A stretch of DNA of 64,000 nt from Nitrosomonas sp. (GTDB lineage Bacteria > Pseudomonadota > Gammaproteobacteria > Burkholderiales > Nitrosomonadaceae): NCBI GenBank assembly GCA_024281825.1, contig JAMWZY010000008.1:1-64000 (forward strand), in the 5' to 3' direction. This document shows, piece by piece, positions 1-7,480 of this stretch. Positions within the stretch are counted from its first letter, which is position 1, and each line of letters opens with the position of its first letter. The notes below the pieces were generated by a model. It worked only from the letters and a program-made list of their open reading frames with translations, searched no databases and was not told the DNA's origin. Made by a program: the position numbers and the translations under genes.

Positions 1-67
1 AAAAAGTCATCAGCCGACATTTAAGTTTCCCCTCATTCCTTCAGGATTAGCGCATTCATCTACAGCT

Positions 68-86
68 TTATCCACAGATTTTGTGG
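68..86 (+). promoter_or_regulatory. DnaA-box-like sequence with overlapping hairpin
   Basis: TTATCCACA at 68-76 equals the consensus DnaA box. It overlaps a short inverted repeat, CCACA (72-76) and TGTGG (82-86), separated by 5 bases. Only one box is visible and the window begins just to the left, so I cannot say whether it belongs to an origin, a terminator of the trb transcript, or is chance. Confidence 0.3.
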
Positions 87-168
87 AAAAGATTTCTTAC
101 TGATTATTGGTATTTGAAGAAGGGAGTCGAGCTTCTAGCCAATCAGCCCACTTGACCGCCCTGACGAT

Positions 169-543
169 CTAATCAGCCCGATACTTTGCATTATATTTTG
201 GAGTACGCGAATGATAGTTGGCCGCTCTTGTCCAGATGTCGCCTTTATCATTTTTGATATGCAGCCGCACACGCCAGGCGGCCAGATCATAGGCATAACA
301 CCCCGGATTTGCTACATGATCAGGCGTGATGCCATATTTGGATAAATCTTGAAGGAACAAAGTATTAAACTGCATTGAGCCAACATCATGCGTGCCGTCT
401 CTATTACTGACCCATTGACCCGGTTTACCGCCCTCTTTTTCGGCTATCGCCAGTAAGATATTCGCGGGTATTTCATACTTGATGGCAGCAGCGATTGAGC
501 ACACTACTCTTTCTTGTATATCCGGCGGCAAATCCATCATCAA
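169..543 (-). CDS. trbN: TrbN-like lytic transglycosylase, probably truncated by an amber codon
   Basis: A 124-residue protein resembling the SLT-fold transglycosylase carried by P-type conjugation systems (TrbN/VirB1 role: local opening of peptidoglycan for the transfer channel). Visible family features are the A-E-K-E-G-G catalytic Glu segment near residue 36, H-D-V-G-S-M-Q-F near 67, and a Y-H-S-R-T-P-K-Y-N-A segment at the end. There is no obvious signal peptide. After the TAG stop the same frame stays open for 23 more codons to a TAA at 97-99. Those codons are rich in W, D, L, E, A and R, like a genuine C-terminal helix, which suggests a TTG-to-TAG change. It lies 9 bp after trbL in the same direction. 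The family call is good; functionality is doubtful. Confidence 0.75.
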   Translation of the reverse strand: MMMDLPPDIQERVVCSIAAAIKYEIPANILLAIAEKEGGKPGQWVSNRDGTHDVGSMQFNTLFLQDLSKYGITPDHVANPGCYAYDLAAWRVRLHIKNDKGDIWTRAANYHSRTPKYNAKYRAD

Positions 544-552
544 GTGAATCGC

Positions 553-1662
553 TTAAATGCCATATCCATTATTTACCCCTTCCTTGCGAAATATTTTGTT
601 CATACCTGATGATTCCTGAGCCTGGCCTTTTTCAATGGCACTGCGCAAAGCATCCGTTCCCGCACTTCTTGCTACTGTCAGCCGACCGGCTGCCGCTGTG
701 CCGCCATAAGATGCAACGGCTGCCACTGTGCCTGCCGCTGCCATAAAGCCACCCGCACCATAACTGCCAATTCCGACAGTCGAACCTATGCTACTACCCG
801 TTATAATGCCAGCCAGCAACAGCGGCAATCTGGAAATCAATACAAAAAATGCAATCGTAAAAATCAGCATAACCGCCAGTTCTTCATAATTCAGAACGTT
901 TTTACCCATTTTGGCGTAAAAACTAGATAACAGATCACTGCCAATACCAACGATCAGGAGCATCACAAATAGCTGGATACCAACACCCAGAACTGTTTTA
1001 AAGTAGTTTATGGCGATATCGGATGTCCAGCGTGCGCCGCCAAAGCCTAAAAAGAAGATTCCTGCATACATGAGTACCCAAGATGAAATTAACAAAAGCA
1101 GCATGTTCACTGCAATTACCGCTAAAACAATGAGAACTATCAACGATATGATGACAGCAATCAGGCTATCGACCGGTTGCAGTAATGTAAGATTACTCGT
1201 TGCCTGGTTCCAGATTAAAACACCTATATCCATAATACTGGAATGACTGGCACCACTTGGTAGGCCAGCAGCAGTACCGCCTAATTGCTGCATCGAGGCA
1301 ATAATGGTACCCGCAATATTGTGTCCAGACACTGCATTAGTCAGCAGCCAGAAGTAAAACCCGGTGAAGATAATAAAACGGGTAAACTCAGCAAAGAAAT
1401 CCCCGATATCGGCTTTGCGTAACAGCATCATGCCGAATGTCCACACCATGGAAATCAGCACCAACGTCCAGAACAAGCGCTCAGCAGCACCTTGAATGAC
1501 CGTTTGCCAAGATTTGGCTTTTCCTAAAAACTTCTGAATTACCTGATCTAATACACTTTGATTCGTAGCAGGATCAATGTAAGCAAGCTCTGCAAATACA
1601 ACAGATGAGAAACTTAACAATACAATAAAAACAAGGAAAATTACGCCTGGATTCTTAAGCAT
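553..1662 (-). CDS. trbL: TrbL/VirB6-like inner-membrane channel protein
   Basis: A 369-residue polytopic membrane protein and likely inner-membrane core subunit of the mating-pair apparatus. It begins with a signal-like segment ending in V-V-F-A near residue 24 and a soluble stretch. Several long hydrophobic helices follow between about residues 60 and 310, including a run rich in I, V and L near 165-200. A glycine/alanine-rich tail and a charged C-terminus complete it. This layout is typical of TrbL/VirB6, although RP4 TrbL is longer. Only 22 bp separate its start from the inverted repeat of an insertion sequence, so its original promoter and upstream partners have been removed. Any expression must come from the IS side or a new promoter. 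It is followed by trbN. Confidence 0.85.
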   Translation of the reverse strand: MLKNPGVIFLVFIVLLSFSSVVFAELAYIDPATNQSVLDQVIQKFLGKAKSWQTVIQGAAERLFWTLVLISMVWTFGMMLLRKADIGDFFAEFTRFIIFTGFYFWLLTNAVSGHNIAGTIIASMQQLGGTAAGLPSGASHSSIMDIGVLIWNQATSNLTLLQPVDSLIAVIISLIVLIVLAVIAVNMLLLLISSWVLMYAGIFFLGFGGARWTSDIAINYFKTVLGVGIQLFVMLLIVGIGSDLLSSFYAKMGKNVLNYEELAVMLIFTIAFFVLISRLPLLLAGIITGSSIGSTVGIGSYGAGGFMAAAGTVAAVASYGGTAAAGRLTVARSAGTDALRSAIEKGQAQESSGMNKIFRKEGVNNGYGI

Positions 1663-1684
1663 CTTGCTATTCCCATAATATGTA

Positions 1685-2424
1685 AGGGTCTTAGGAAGTT
1701 AAGCACTTACAAAAGTGTGCTAACTTACTGAGATGAATGTTAAAAACAGATACTATTTTCGTTCTCGAATTAGAGAAGCTAAATTCAGGCAACTTATCCG
1801 CTGTTTTGCTCTGGATTTTACTGCCACAAGTACCGCACAATTGACCGATATTTCTACACGGTCTGTCAATACGATTTACCTCAAAGTTCGGCAAAGAATA
1901 GCTCAGTGTTGCGAGCTTGAATCGCCTCTTCAAGGTGCTGTAGAAGTCGACGAGTCTTATTTTGGTGCGCAACGCGTCAGGGGTAAAAGAGGTCGAGGTG
2001 CTTATGGCAAAACAATTGTTTTTGGTGTATTGAAGCGCCAGGGGAAAGTATATACGGAAATTGTTCCGGATTGCTCTAAAGCCACATTGCAAGCCATTAT
2101 CCGTGGGCATGTAGCACCAGACACAATCATTCATTCCGATGGGTGGCGCGGCTATGACGGGCTGGTCGATATCGGTTTTGATAAACACTTCAGGGTTCAT
2201 CATGGCAACAACGAGTTTGCCAGTGGCGAACGGCACATTAACGGTATCGAATCTTTCTGGAGTTTTGCAAAAAGACGTTTGGCAAAGTTCAATGGCGTTC
2301 CTGAACATACCTTTTATCTACACCTGAAAGAAACAGAATTTCGATTTAATCATCGTCGTGATAATCTCTACCTTGCAGTTCTTAAATTATTACGCCTAAA
2401 CCCGCTTTAACTTCCTAAGACCCT
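1685..2424 (+). mobile_element. IS1016-like insertion sequence (IS1595 family)
   Basis: A complete small IS of about 740 bp. It is bounded by perfect 18-bp terminal inverted repeats, AGGGTCTTAGGAAGTTAA at 1685-1702 and its complement at 2407-2424, and encodes one transposase. The flanking octamers (ATATGTAA on the left, TAAAAATT on the right) do not match, so there is no target-site duplication. That is expected if the element mediated an adjacent deletion or if two copies recombined. It sits between a 3'-truncated trbC and trbL, where trbD to trbK should be. Confidence 0.92.
1733..2410 (+). CDS. IS1016-group transposase (IS1595 family)
   Basis: A 225-residue DDE-type transposase. Characteristic motifs are V-E-V-D-E-S-Y-F-G near residue 70 (first Asp), [10 protein letters not shown] near 133 (second Asp) and [10 protein letters not shown] near 168 (last acidic residue). 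It has an N-terminal helical DNA-binding region without the zinc ribbon of larger IS1595 members, as expected for the IS1016 subgroup. The stop codon lies inside the right inverted repeat. No frameshift is visible, so it may be active. It is encoded opposite to the surrounding trb genes. Confidence 0.93.
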   Translation: MNVKNRYYFRSRIREAKFRQLIRCFALDFTATSTAQLTDISTRSVNTIYLKVRQRIAQCCELESPLQGAVEVDESYFGAQRVRGKRGRGAYGKTIVFGVLKRQGKVYTEIVPDCSKATLQAIIRGHVAPDTIIHSDGWRGYDGLVDIGFDKHFRVHHGNNEFASGERHINGIESFWSFAKRRLAKFNGVPEHTFYLHLKETEFRFNHRRDNLYLAVLKLLRLNPL

Positions 2425-2691
2425 AAAAATTAATGTGCGGAAAAATGCATTGAGTTCACCACCAAAGATCAGAATGCCGCCTGCAACGACAATGCCAACG
2501 ATAGATAGGGTAAAAGCAACCGGGCCGGTGACGGAGTTTCTCAGATTAACCAACCAGGTTTCATAGGGAAGCGCGCCACCCGCGCCTACAGCCGCTTGTG
2601 CGTTATCGGTTGAAAACAAAAGCGCAAATAAAAAAGCGATTGAGAAGAAACAAAAGAATGGAGAGATATCCTTGATATGAATCAGTTTCAT
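2407..2691 (-). pseudogene. trbC: TrbC-like pilin, 3' end replaced by IS end
   Basis: The first 89 codons encode a TrbC/VirB2-type pilin precursor: a positively charged N-terminus, a signal-like hydrophobic segment ending in A-Q-A near residue 33, then a [11 protein letters not shown] hydrophobic helix and the family segment [11 protein letters not shown]. After ...L-I-F the frame runs into the IS inverted repeat, which contributes the foreign residues R-V-L-G-S and the stop. Family members continue with a second hydrophobic helix and are roughly 30-50 residues longer, so the pilin is probably non-functional. It begins 21 bp after trbB. Confidence 0.85.
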
Positions 2692-2712
2692 AGACTGGCT
2701 CCTATGGATGAT

Positions 2713-3678
2713 TTACAACTTTTTGATCTGGTAACTTCCTCTTTTAAAACCTTGCACTTCGATAATCTGCTGGATTTTCCTGCCATGCGGTGTGCGCGTG
2801 ATATGCACGACCATATCAACCGCCTCTGCGATTAATGGCATAATTTCTTTCGGTGCCGAAGGATTGCGTGAAATCAGGGATTCCAGGCGAGTCAGTCCTG
2901 ATAGTGCATCATTGGCGTGTAATGTGGCGGCACCTCCCTCATGCCCTGTGTTCCAAGCATCGAGCAAATCCAATGCTTCAGGGCCTCTCACTTCACCGAC
3001 CAGAATGCGATCCGGGCGCATACGCAAGGTTGTTTTGAGCAATTGCGTCATATCGACATCGAGGGTGGTGTGATACTGAACAAAATTCTCGGCAGCACAT
3101 TGAATCTCGCCGGTATCCTCCAGGATAAAGATGCGCTCATCCGGGTCACACAGAACCATTTCATTGATAATGGCATTGATCAAGGTTGTTTTACCTGATC
3201 CGGTGCCACCAATGACCAGAATGTTGCGGTGCTTGCGCACAGCCTCTTTGATGACATCACAGTGTCTGGGCGACAACACGCCGGTTTCCACATATTGCTC
3301 AAGGGTGAAAATCTTGATGGCTTTTTTACGAATGGCAAAGGTCGGGGATGAAACAATAGGAGGTAGTTGACCGGCAAAGCGTGAATTATCGAGCGGGAAT
3401 TCACCTTCAATCATCGGATTGAATCGATTGACTTCCTTGCCGTGGAAACCTGCAACCGTTTTGATAACGGCTTCAACCTGAGCAGCCTGGATATTTCCGA
3501 TATGTTGTATCTTTTGACCTAGCTTCTCTTGCCAGATACGGCCATCGGCATTGACCATGATTTCAACCGTTTCAGGATCTTGTAGTGCGGACAGTATTTC
3601 TCTTGCATCACGCTCCAGCTTGCTCTTTGCTCGGTCTTTAACGGTTGTGATGTGAGGTAATTGCTCTTGCGATGTCAT
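2713..3678 (-). CDS. trbB: TrbB, VirB11-type conjugation ATPase
   Basis: A hexameric traffic ATPase of the mating-pair apparatus, acting at the cytoplasmic face of the channel. Visible motifs are Walker A G-G-T-G-S-G-K-T-T at about residues 153-161, an Asp box (I-L-E-D-T-G-E-I), Walker B-like D-R-I-L-V-G-E-V-R-G, and a His box (N-T-G-H-E-G-G). I place the start at 3678 because GGAGT lies 6 bases upstream, giving 321 residues; an upstream start at 3708 lacks such a site. It precedes trbC and is probably controlled from the 70-bp gap that separates it from the XRE regulator gene. It looks intact, although most of its partners are missing. Confidence 0.92.
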   Translation of the reverse strand: MTSQEQLPHITTVKDRAKSKLERDAREILSALQDPETVEIMVNADGRIWQEKLGQKIQHIGNIQAAQVEAVIKTVAGFHGKEVNRFNPMIEGEFPLDNSRFAGQLPPIVSSPTFAIRKKAIKIFTLEQYVETGVLSPRHCDVIKEAVRKHRNILVIGGTGSGKTTLINAIINEMVLCDPDERIFILEDTGEIQCAAENFVQYHTTLDVDMTQLLKTTLRMRPDRILVGEVRGPEALDLLDAWNTGHEGGAATLHANDALSGLTRLESLISRNPSAPKEIMPLIAEAVDMVVHITRTPHGRKIQQIIEVQGFKRGSYQIKKL

Positions 3679-3711
3679 GCGAATACTCCAACAACTTACA
3701 CACGACATTAC

Positions 3712-3730
3712 AATATAACGTAATTATATT
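3712..3730. promoter_or_regulatory. Palindrome upstream of trbB, possible operator
   Basis: AATATAA (3712-3718) and TTATATT (3724-3730) form a perfect inverted repeat around CGTAA, just upstream of trbB and downstream of the XRE regulator gene. In RP4 the trbB promoter is repressed by TrbA and KorB. This site could bind the neighbouring regulator, but that is inference from position only. Confidence 0.4.
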
Positions 3731-3779
3731 TTGTGCAATACTTTTTTTACTGTTTATCTACTGCTTTTTATTACTTTGG

Positions 3780-4151
3780 CTATTTCTTACTTTTATTTTT
3801 TAATAAAAATGCCCTGTTCTTTTTATCCCATTGCTCAACCTGATACGCTTCATATTCACTCAAAACGCCACCTTTCCAGACAAAGCCTTTAGGCAAATGC
3901 TTTAGCTTTCGATTGGTTAATGCTTCAAGATCAGCCGTGCTCATATCCGAACTATCCAATAGCATTGGTAGCGGGGTCTCTAGTGCTTCTGCGACCGCTT
4001 CTATAATTCTGAGTGATGGGTTGGCTTTATCATTGGTCAGATCAGTAAAAAAAGAGATGGAAACACCCGCCTTCTCTGCTAATTCTGACTTGGTCATATC
4101 CTTTTCATCAAGGATACGCAAAATATTTGTGATTAAGATTAAATTGTACAT
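3780..4151 (-). CDS. XRE-family regulator in the trbA position
   Basis: A 123-residue DNA-binding protein. An HTH_3/XRE domain covers about residues 7-65 (D-M-T-K-S-E-L-A-E-K-A-G-V-S recognition region and N-P-S-L-R-I-I-E-A-V-A-E-A-L scaffold helix). A short basic, lysine-rich C-terminal extension follows. It is encoded just upstream of trbB in the same direction, as trbA is in RP4, so it is the likely repressor of the trb operon. Sequence resemblance to RP4 TrbA itself is not something I can confirm. A KorB-type palindrome lies 26 bp upstream of its start, suggesting joint control with KorB. Confidence 0.75.
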   Translation of the reverse strand: MYNLILITNILRILDEKDMTKSELAEKAGVSISFFTDLTNDKANPSLRIIEAVAEALETPLPMLLDSSDMSTADLEALTNRKLKHLPKGFVWKGGVLSEYEAYQVEQWDKKNRAFLLKNKSKK

Positions 4152-4176
4152 ATAATAGCCCTGCCATTTTTAGGGT

Positions 4177-4189
4177 TTAAGCAGCTTAA
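4177..4189. promoter_or_regulatory. KorB-operator-like palindrome upstream of the XRE regulator
   Basis: TTAAGCAGCTTAA is a 13-bp palindrome around a central A, very close to the RP4 KorB operator (TTTAGCSGCTAAA). An identical site in the opposite orientation lies upstream of traI (21674-21686). The element encodes a KorB protein 0.5 kb away, which supports the assignment. Confidence 0.6.
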
Positions 4190-4678
4190 CTAATCAACAC
4201 CATTGTTTTGCAGTAGTATTGCTGCTATTTTAATCCAAAATAAAAACACACATTCATTAATTCAATGGAGGGCTAAATAATAGTTTCGTTATATGCATAT
4301 TTTATGGATAATTATTAATAGTAGGTTTAGAATAGAAATTTAAACTAAAGATTTATCATATCATTGATTTATATCAATATAATTAATATTAATAGTTACC
4401 TTAGAATGCTATGAATAGAGGGTAGATGAGTGATTGATGGAAAACCTAGCGAATCTAAAAACGTTACCTGTTTTCTGATATGAGAGGTTAGGCATTCAAT
4501 AATAAACTGAACAAGAAGAACAAAAATATAAAAGCGCAAAAACAACTTTTGCGCTGTTTTATTTGTTGATGACTGCATCCATCGTTTCTATCTTTCTAAT
4601 CATAAATTGGCAGAATCATTTAATCCCAATAAATATTTCTGCCCAGTATAACGAGCGCAAGTTAGGCCCACGATAAAA
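4190..4678. other. AT-rich divergent regulatory region between the XRE regulator and korB
   Basis: About 490 bases without a supportable gene, very AT-rich to about 4400. It separates the leftward trb-side regulator from rightward korB and must hold the korB promoter. A terminator-like hairpin lies at 4533-4555. A 60-codon minus-strand frame at 4396-4578 has no recognisable content and I do not call it. Confidence 0.5.
4533..4564 (+). terminator. Bidirectional terminator-like hairpin
   Basis: AGCGCAAAA (4533-4541) pairs perfectly with TTTTGCGCT (4547-4555) across a 5-base loop. It is followed by GTTTTATTT on the plus strand and by a T-rich run on the minus strand. It has intrinsic-terminator shape, yet no upstream gene is evident on either side, so it may end a short untranslated or regulatory RNA. 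Confidence 0.5.
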
Positions 4679-5734
4679 ATGACAGAGAAAAAAAAGGAAA
4701 ATATAAAAAGGCTTGTTGCACCTATCGGCGCAACAGAAATTGACATCACGCTGATCAGCGAAGATATCCATCAACCCCGGAAGGAGTTTAATCAGGAAAC
4801 GTTACGAGAATTAACGGAGACGATTAAATTACGCGGAGTGAAATCACCGATATCGGTGCGTCCCAATCCGGATAAACCGGGAACCTATATCATTAATCAT
4901 GGTGCAAGACGCTATCGCGCCAGCATTCATGCCGGGTTAACAAAGATTCCGGCATTCATTGATACCGATTACAGCGAAGCTGATCAGGTGATCGAGAATC
5001 TGCAAAGAGATGATTTAACCTCCAGAGAGATTGCTGACTTCATTGGGCGGCAACTGGCAGGCGGTAAAACCAAATCTGAAATTGCCAGACTGATTGGCAA
5101 AACCAATCCTTATATCACCATGCATGCCACACTCCTTGATCTACCCGATCCACTCGCAGATGCGTACCGGACAGGCCGTTGCACTGATGTCACAGCACTC
5201 TATGATTTAACAAGGCTGTATAAAGCCAATAAAGAGGAAGTAATCACTTGGCTGGCACTCAGTACGCAAGAAGAAATATCACGATTGGATGTATACCAAT
5301 TCAGTAAATTCTTAAAGCTGAAAAAAATGCCTCCATCAGATTCTGCGGATGATCAAGCACCCAATGCTGAAGGCAAATCGAATACAACTTCAGCTCATAA
5401 CAACGGTCAAAAAAAAACCACGCCGAATTCATTGCTGGACTCTATTTACAATCTGATTAAAAAAGACAAATGCAAGCCACAGGATTTAATGCGTGATCTG
5501 TCTACCGATAACAAAGAGTTACTAAAAACCAAGATTAGTGATTATTTTGAGCAAGGCAGAAATTGCCCAAATATCGTTCAGTTCACCATAAAAGCTTTGC
5601 AAGATGGTAGTTTCTCAGCCAAGGGCAGTGGTGCACTGCAATTGGTTGCTTTTTTGCATGGCATGGAAAGATCAGAGTCTTTCGATCTCATGAAAATATT
5701 GGAAGAAATTGCCGGACAACAGGAAGCGGGATAA
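4679..5734 (+). CDS. korB: KorB-like ParB-family regulator
   Basis: A 351-residue ParB/KorB-type protein. The N-terminal ParB domain, about residues 20-115, contains D-I-H-Q-P-R-K-E-F and the nucleotide-pocket region G-A-R-R-Y-R-A; the KorB HTH follows (K-S-E-I-A-R-L-I-G-K-T-N-P-Y). A polar linker near 220-250 leads to a helical C-terminal domain. The last 100 residues do not look like the SH3-like dimerisation domain of RP4 KorB, so the C-terminus is a variant. Role: repression of element promoters and possibly partition, binding the TTAAGCWGCTTAA palindromes. It is transcribed away from the trb operon and followed 39 bp later by the KfrB-domain gene. Confidence 0.85.
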   Translation: MTEKKKENIKRLVAPIGATEIDITLISEDIHQPRKEFNQETLRELTETIKLRGVKSPISVRPNPDKPGTYIINHGARRYRASIHAGLTKIPAFIDTDYSEADQVIENLQRDDLTSREIADFIGRQLAGGKTKSEIARLIGKTNPYITMHATLLDLPDPLADAYRTGRCTDVTALYDLTRLYKANKEEVITWLALSTQEEISRLDVYQFSKFLKLKKMPPSDSADDQAPNAEGKSNTTSAHNNGQKKTTPNSLLDSIYNLIKKDKCKPQDLMRDLSTDNKELLKTKISDYFEQGRNCPNIVQFTIKALQDGSFSAKGSGALQLVAFLHGMERSESFDLMKILEEIAGQQEAG

Positions 5735-5773
5735 TTTAATCTTGCTAGCGCTCCTACTTACAACTAATTTGAA

Positions 5774-6145
5774 ATGACGACACCCACAAAGCTACGAATG
5801 ATCGTAATGAATGGACAAAAGATTCTACAAACTCAGAATAATAATGAATGGGAAACGGTTGGCACAATCAAAAAAGTAGAAGAAGGCATCAAGCCGGGTG
5901 TCTACAGTATTTATTTAGCTAAAGCACCTGTCGATAAAAATCAGTATGAAGGGAAAATTATTCATATTGATAAAGACAATGCTGTGTTCTATCAACAGGT
6001 CAACAAAGATTTTATTGTGCACCAATTAAATGCTGTTGATGGCAAACCAGTTGCGGGGAAAGATGTGGTTATTACTTATGATGGGGAGAAAGCTACGTTA
6101 ACTCTAATAGATGCACTTAAGCATAAAAGAACATTGAAAATTTGA
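5774..6145 (+). CDS. KfrB-domain protein
   Basis: A 123-residue soluble beta-rich protein. Its centre (G-K-I-I-H-I-D-K-D-N, then Y-Q-Q-V-N-K-D-F-I-V-H, about residues 58-86) matches the KfrB-type domain found in IncP plasmid accessory proteins and in TraC-like proteins of conjugative elements. Its molecular function is not established. It lies directly downstream of korB on the same strand and probably shares its transcript. It is the last plus-strand gene before the AT-rich cargo island. Confidence 0.6.
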   Translation: MTTPTKLRMIVMNGQKILQTQNNNEWETVGTIKKVEEGIKPGVYSIYLAKAPVDKNQYEGKIIHIDKDNAVFYQQVNKDFIVHQLNAVDGKPVAGKDVVITYDGEKATLTLIDALKHKRTLKI

Positions 6146-6184
6146 TTGGGTAAATTTTGTCGAACTGCTTTGAACAATCTATTC

Positions 6185-7480
6185 TTATGAAAGTGAAGTT
6201 AGAAGCCTTAAAGGACTCAAGCATGATTCTTTTAATTCGGGTTTAATACTTAGAACTCGCCCTCTCGAAGCAAGAATATTAAATACATAGTTTTCCACCT
6301 GTAAACACTTAGAGATATCTCTATTCAAGTATGCTTTAGAAAACAACTTGAACTCGTCAGGAAAAATAGTTGAAATATCGAAAAATGAAAAATCTCTAAC
6401 CCCCTCTACAGCGATGAACTTAGCACCAGATCCTTTTAGCAAGCACTCTTTTCCATATTCATTAGCGTAAATTACCCGCAAAAAGAACAATAGCTTTAGG
6501 GGAGACAAACCATTCTGCTCAATCAAAATTAAGCAATCCGTTAAGTAATAAATATTACTCTTATCTATTAATCCGAAACTTTGATGCGCGTCCCTAGCAA
6601 CACGCTTCACAACAATACAACACTCTTCAATGTATCTTATATCCTTAACGGTGAATCCACGCCAAAATCCATTCACGAATGAGTTTGAATGATGCAAACT
6701 TTCTTCATGATAATTCGATCGAATGCTTCCTCTTACTATCCTGCAAAAAGAATTCAAGTCCAATGAAGAAACTTGCGCTCTAATATTATTAATTATCTCA
6801 GCTATTTGTTGATAGCCGCGATAATATCGATAATCCAAGCGATGCATATTTTCGCGTAACTTGTCCACTGTAACTACTATTTCCTTTCCTCTATTAGACG
6901 AGGCATCCCTTAAACTAATTTTTTTTGTTGACCCGCAAGCGGTCAAAATGATCAAATAAAACCCACCCTCAATCTTTGAAAATATTTTTTGCGGTAGTTG
7001 GTAAACATAATTAATCATGCTATTTTCCAACAATATTGTTCTAAATTTTAAAAACCTAGATGAATTAATTATTGAATCAGGAACAATCGCGATTAGCGTA
7101 CCGCCTGCTTTAAGCAATTTCCTAGCCTGCATAATAAATGCGATTTCGATAGGCACGTATTCACCTTCAAAATCAATCCAAGACTCTGCTTTTGCAGAAA
7201 AGGGAGGATTTGTCAAAACCAGATCAAATCTCTGTGAAATATTTTTCTGAGACCAAGCGATAAAGTCAGCATGAATTAACGAGTGCGATTTCAACCGAGT
7301 AGAAAGTGCATCCAATCTGGATTTATCAATATCTATCAAAGTATATTGATAATTTCTCTTTTCAAATGTCGATAATAAAGCCCCTTCACCTACAGCAGGC
7401 TCTAGTACTGTGCGAGCAGTTTTTGGCACGTGCTTACGTATTATTTCAACTATAAATGATGGTGTTGGATGAAATTTCAT
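6185..7480 (-). CDS. N6-adenine-type DNA methyltransferase of the cargo operon
   Basis: A 431-residue class I SAM-dependent methyltransferase. The H-P-T-P start is followed by motif I V-L-E-P-A-V-G-E-G-A-L-L (residues 25-36), an acidic motif II region (L-I-D-I-D-K) and catalytic motif IV N-P-P-F at 91-94. An E-I-A-F-I-M-Q-A-R-K-L-L-K-A-G-G region matches typical N6-adenine enzymes. The C-terminal ~230 residues could be a target-recognition domain. It overlaps the upstream gene by 4 bp and is last in the four-gene operon. No restriction endonuclease is encoded alongside, so it may self-mark DNA for a different effector, or be a solitary or type IIG-like enzyme. The family is clear; the role is inference. 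Confidence 0.85.
   Translation of the reverse strand: MKFHPTPSFIVEIIRKHVPKTARTVLEPAVGEGALLSTFEKRNYQYTLIDIDKSRLDALSTRLKSHSLIHADFIAWSQKNISQRFDLVLTNPPFSAKAESWIDFEGEYVPIEIAFIMQARKLLKAGGTLIAIVPDSIINSSRFLKFRTILLENSMINYVYQLPQKIFSKIEGGFYLIILTACGSTKKISLRDASSNRGKEIVVTVDKLRENMHRLDYRYYRGYQQIAEIINNIRAQVSSLDLNSFCRIVRGSIRSNYHEESLHHSNSFVNGFWRGFTVKDIRYIEECCIVVKRVARDAHQSFGLIDKSNIYYLTDCLILIEQNGLSPLKLLFFLRVIYANEYGKECLLKGSGAKFIAVEGVRDFSFFDISTIFPDEFKLFSKAYLNRDISKCLQVENYVFNILASRGRVLSIKPELKESCLSPLRLLTSLS

Noticed and set aside
1..168. Replication origin of the element around the DnaA-box-like sequence
   Set aside because: A single box with one hairpin and no iterons or rep gene in view is not enough.
1691..2308. 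A 205-codon frame on the minus strand inside the IS
   Set aside because: It is antisense to a full transposase with all catalytic motifs and has no domain-like content.
4396..4578. A 60-codon minus-strand frame in the korB upstream region
   Set aside because: It contains a terminator hairpin, no ribosome site and no recognisable composition.
6185..7480. Classical type I or II restriction-modification system
   Set aside because: Only a methyltransferase is present; no HsdR-like helicase-nuclease, HsdS or separate endonuclease is encoded in the operon or next to it.
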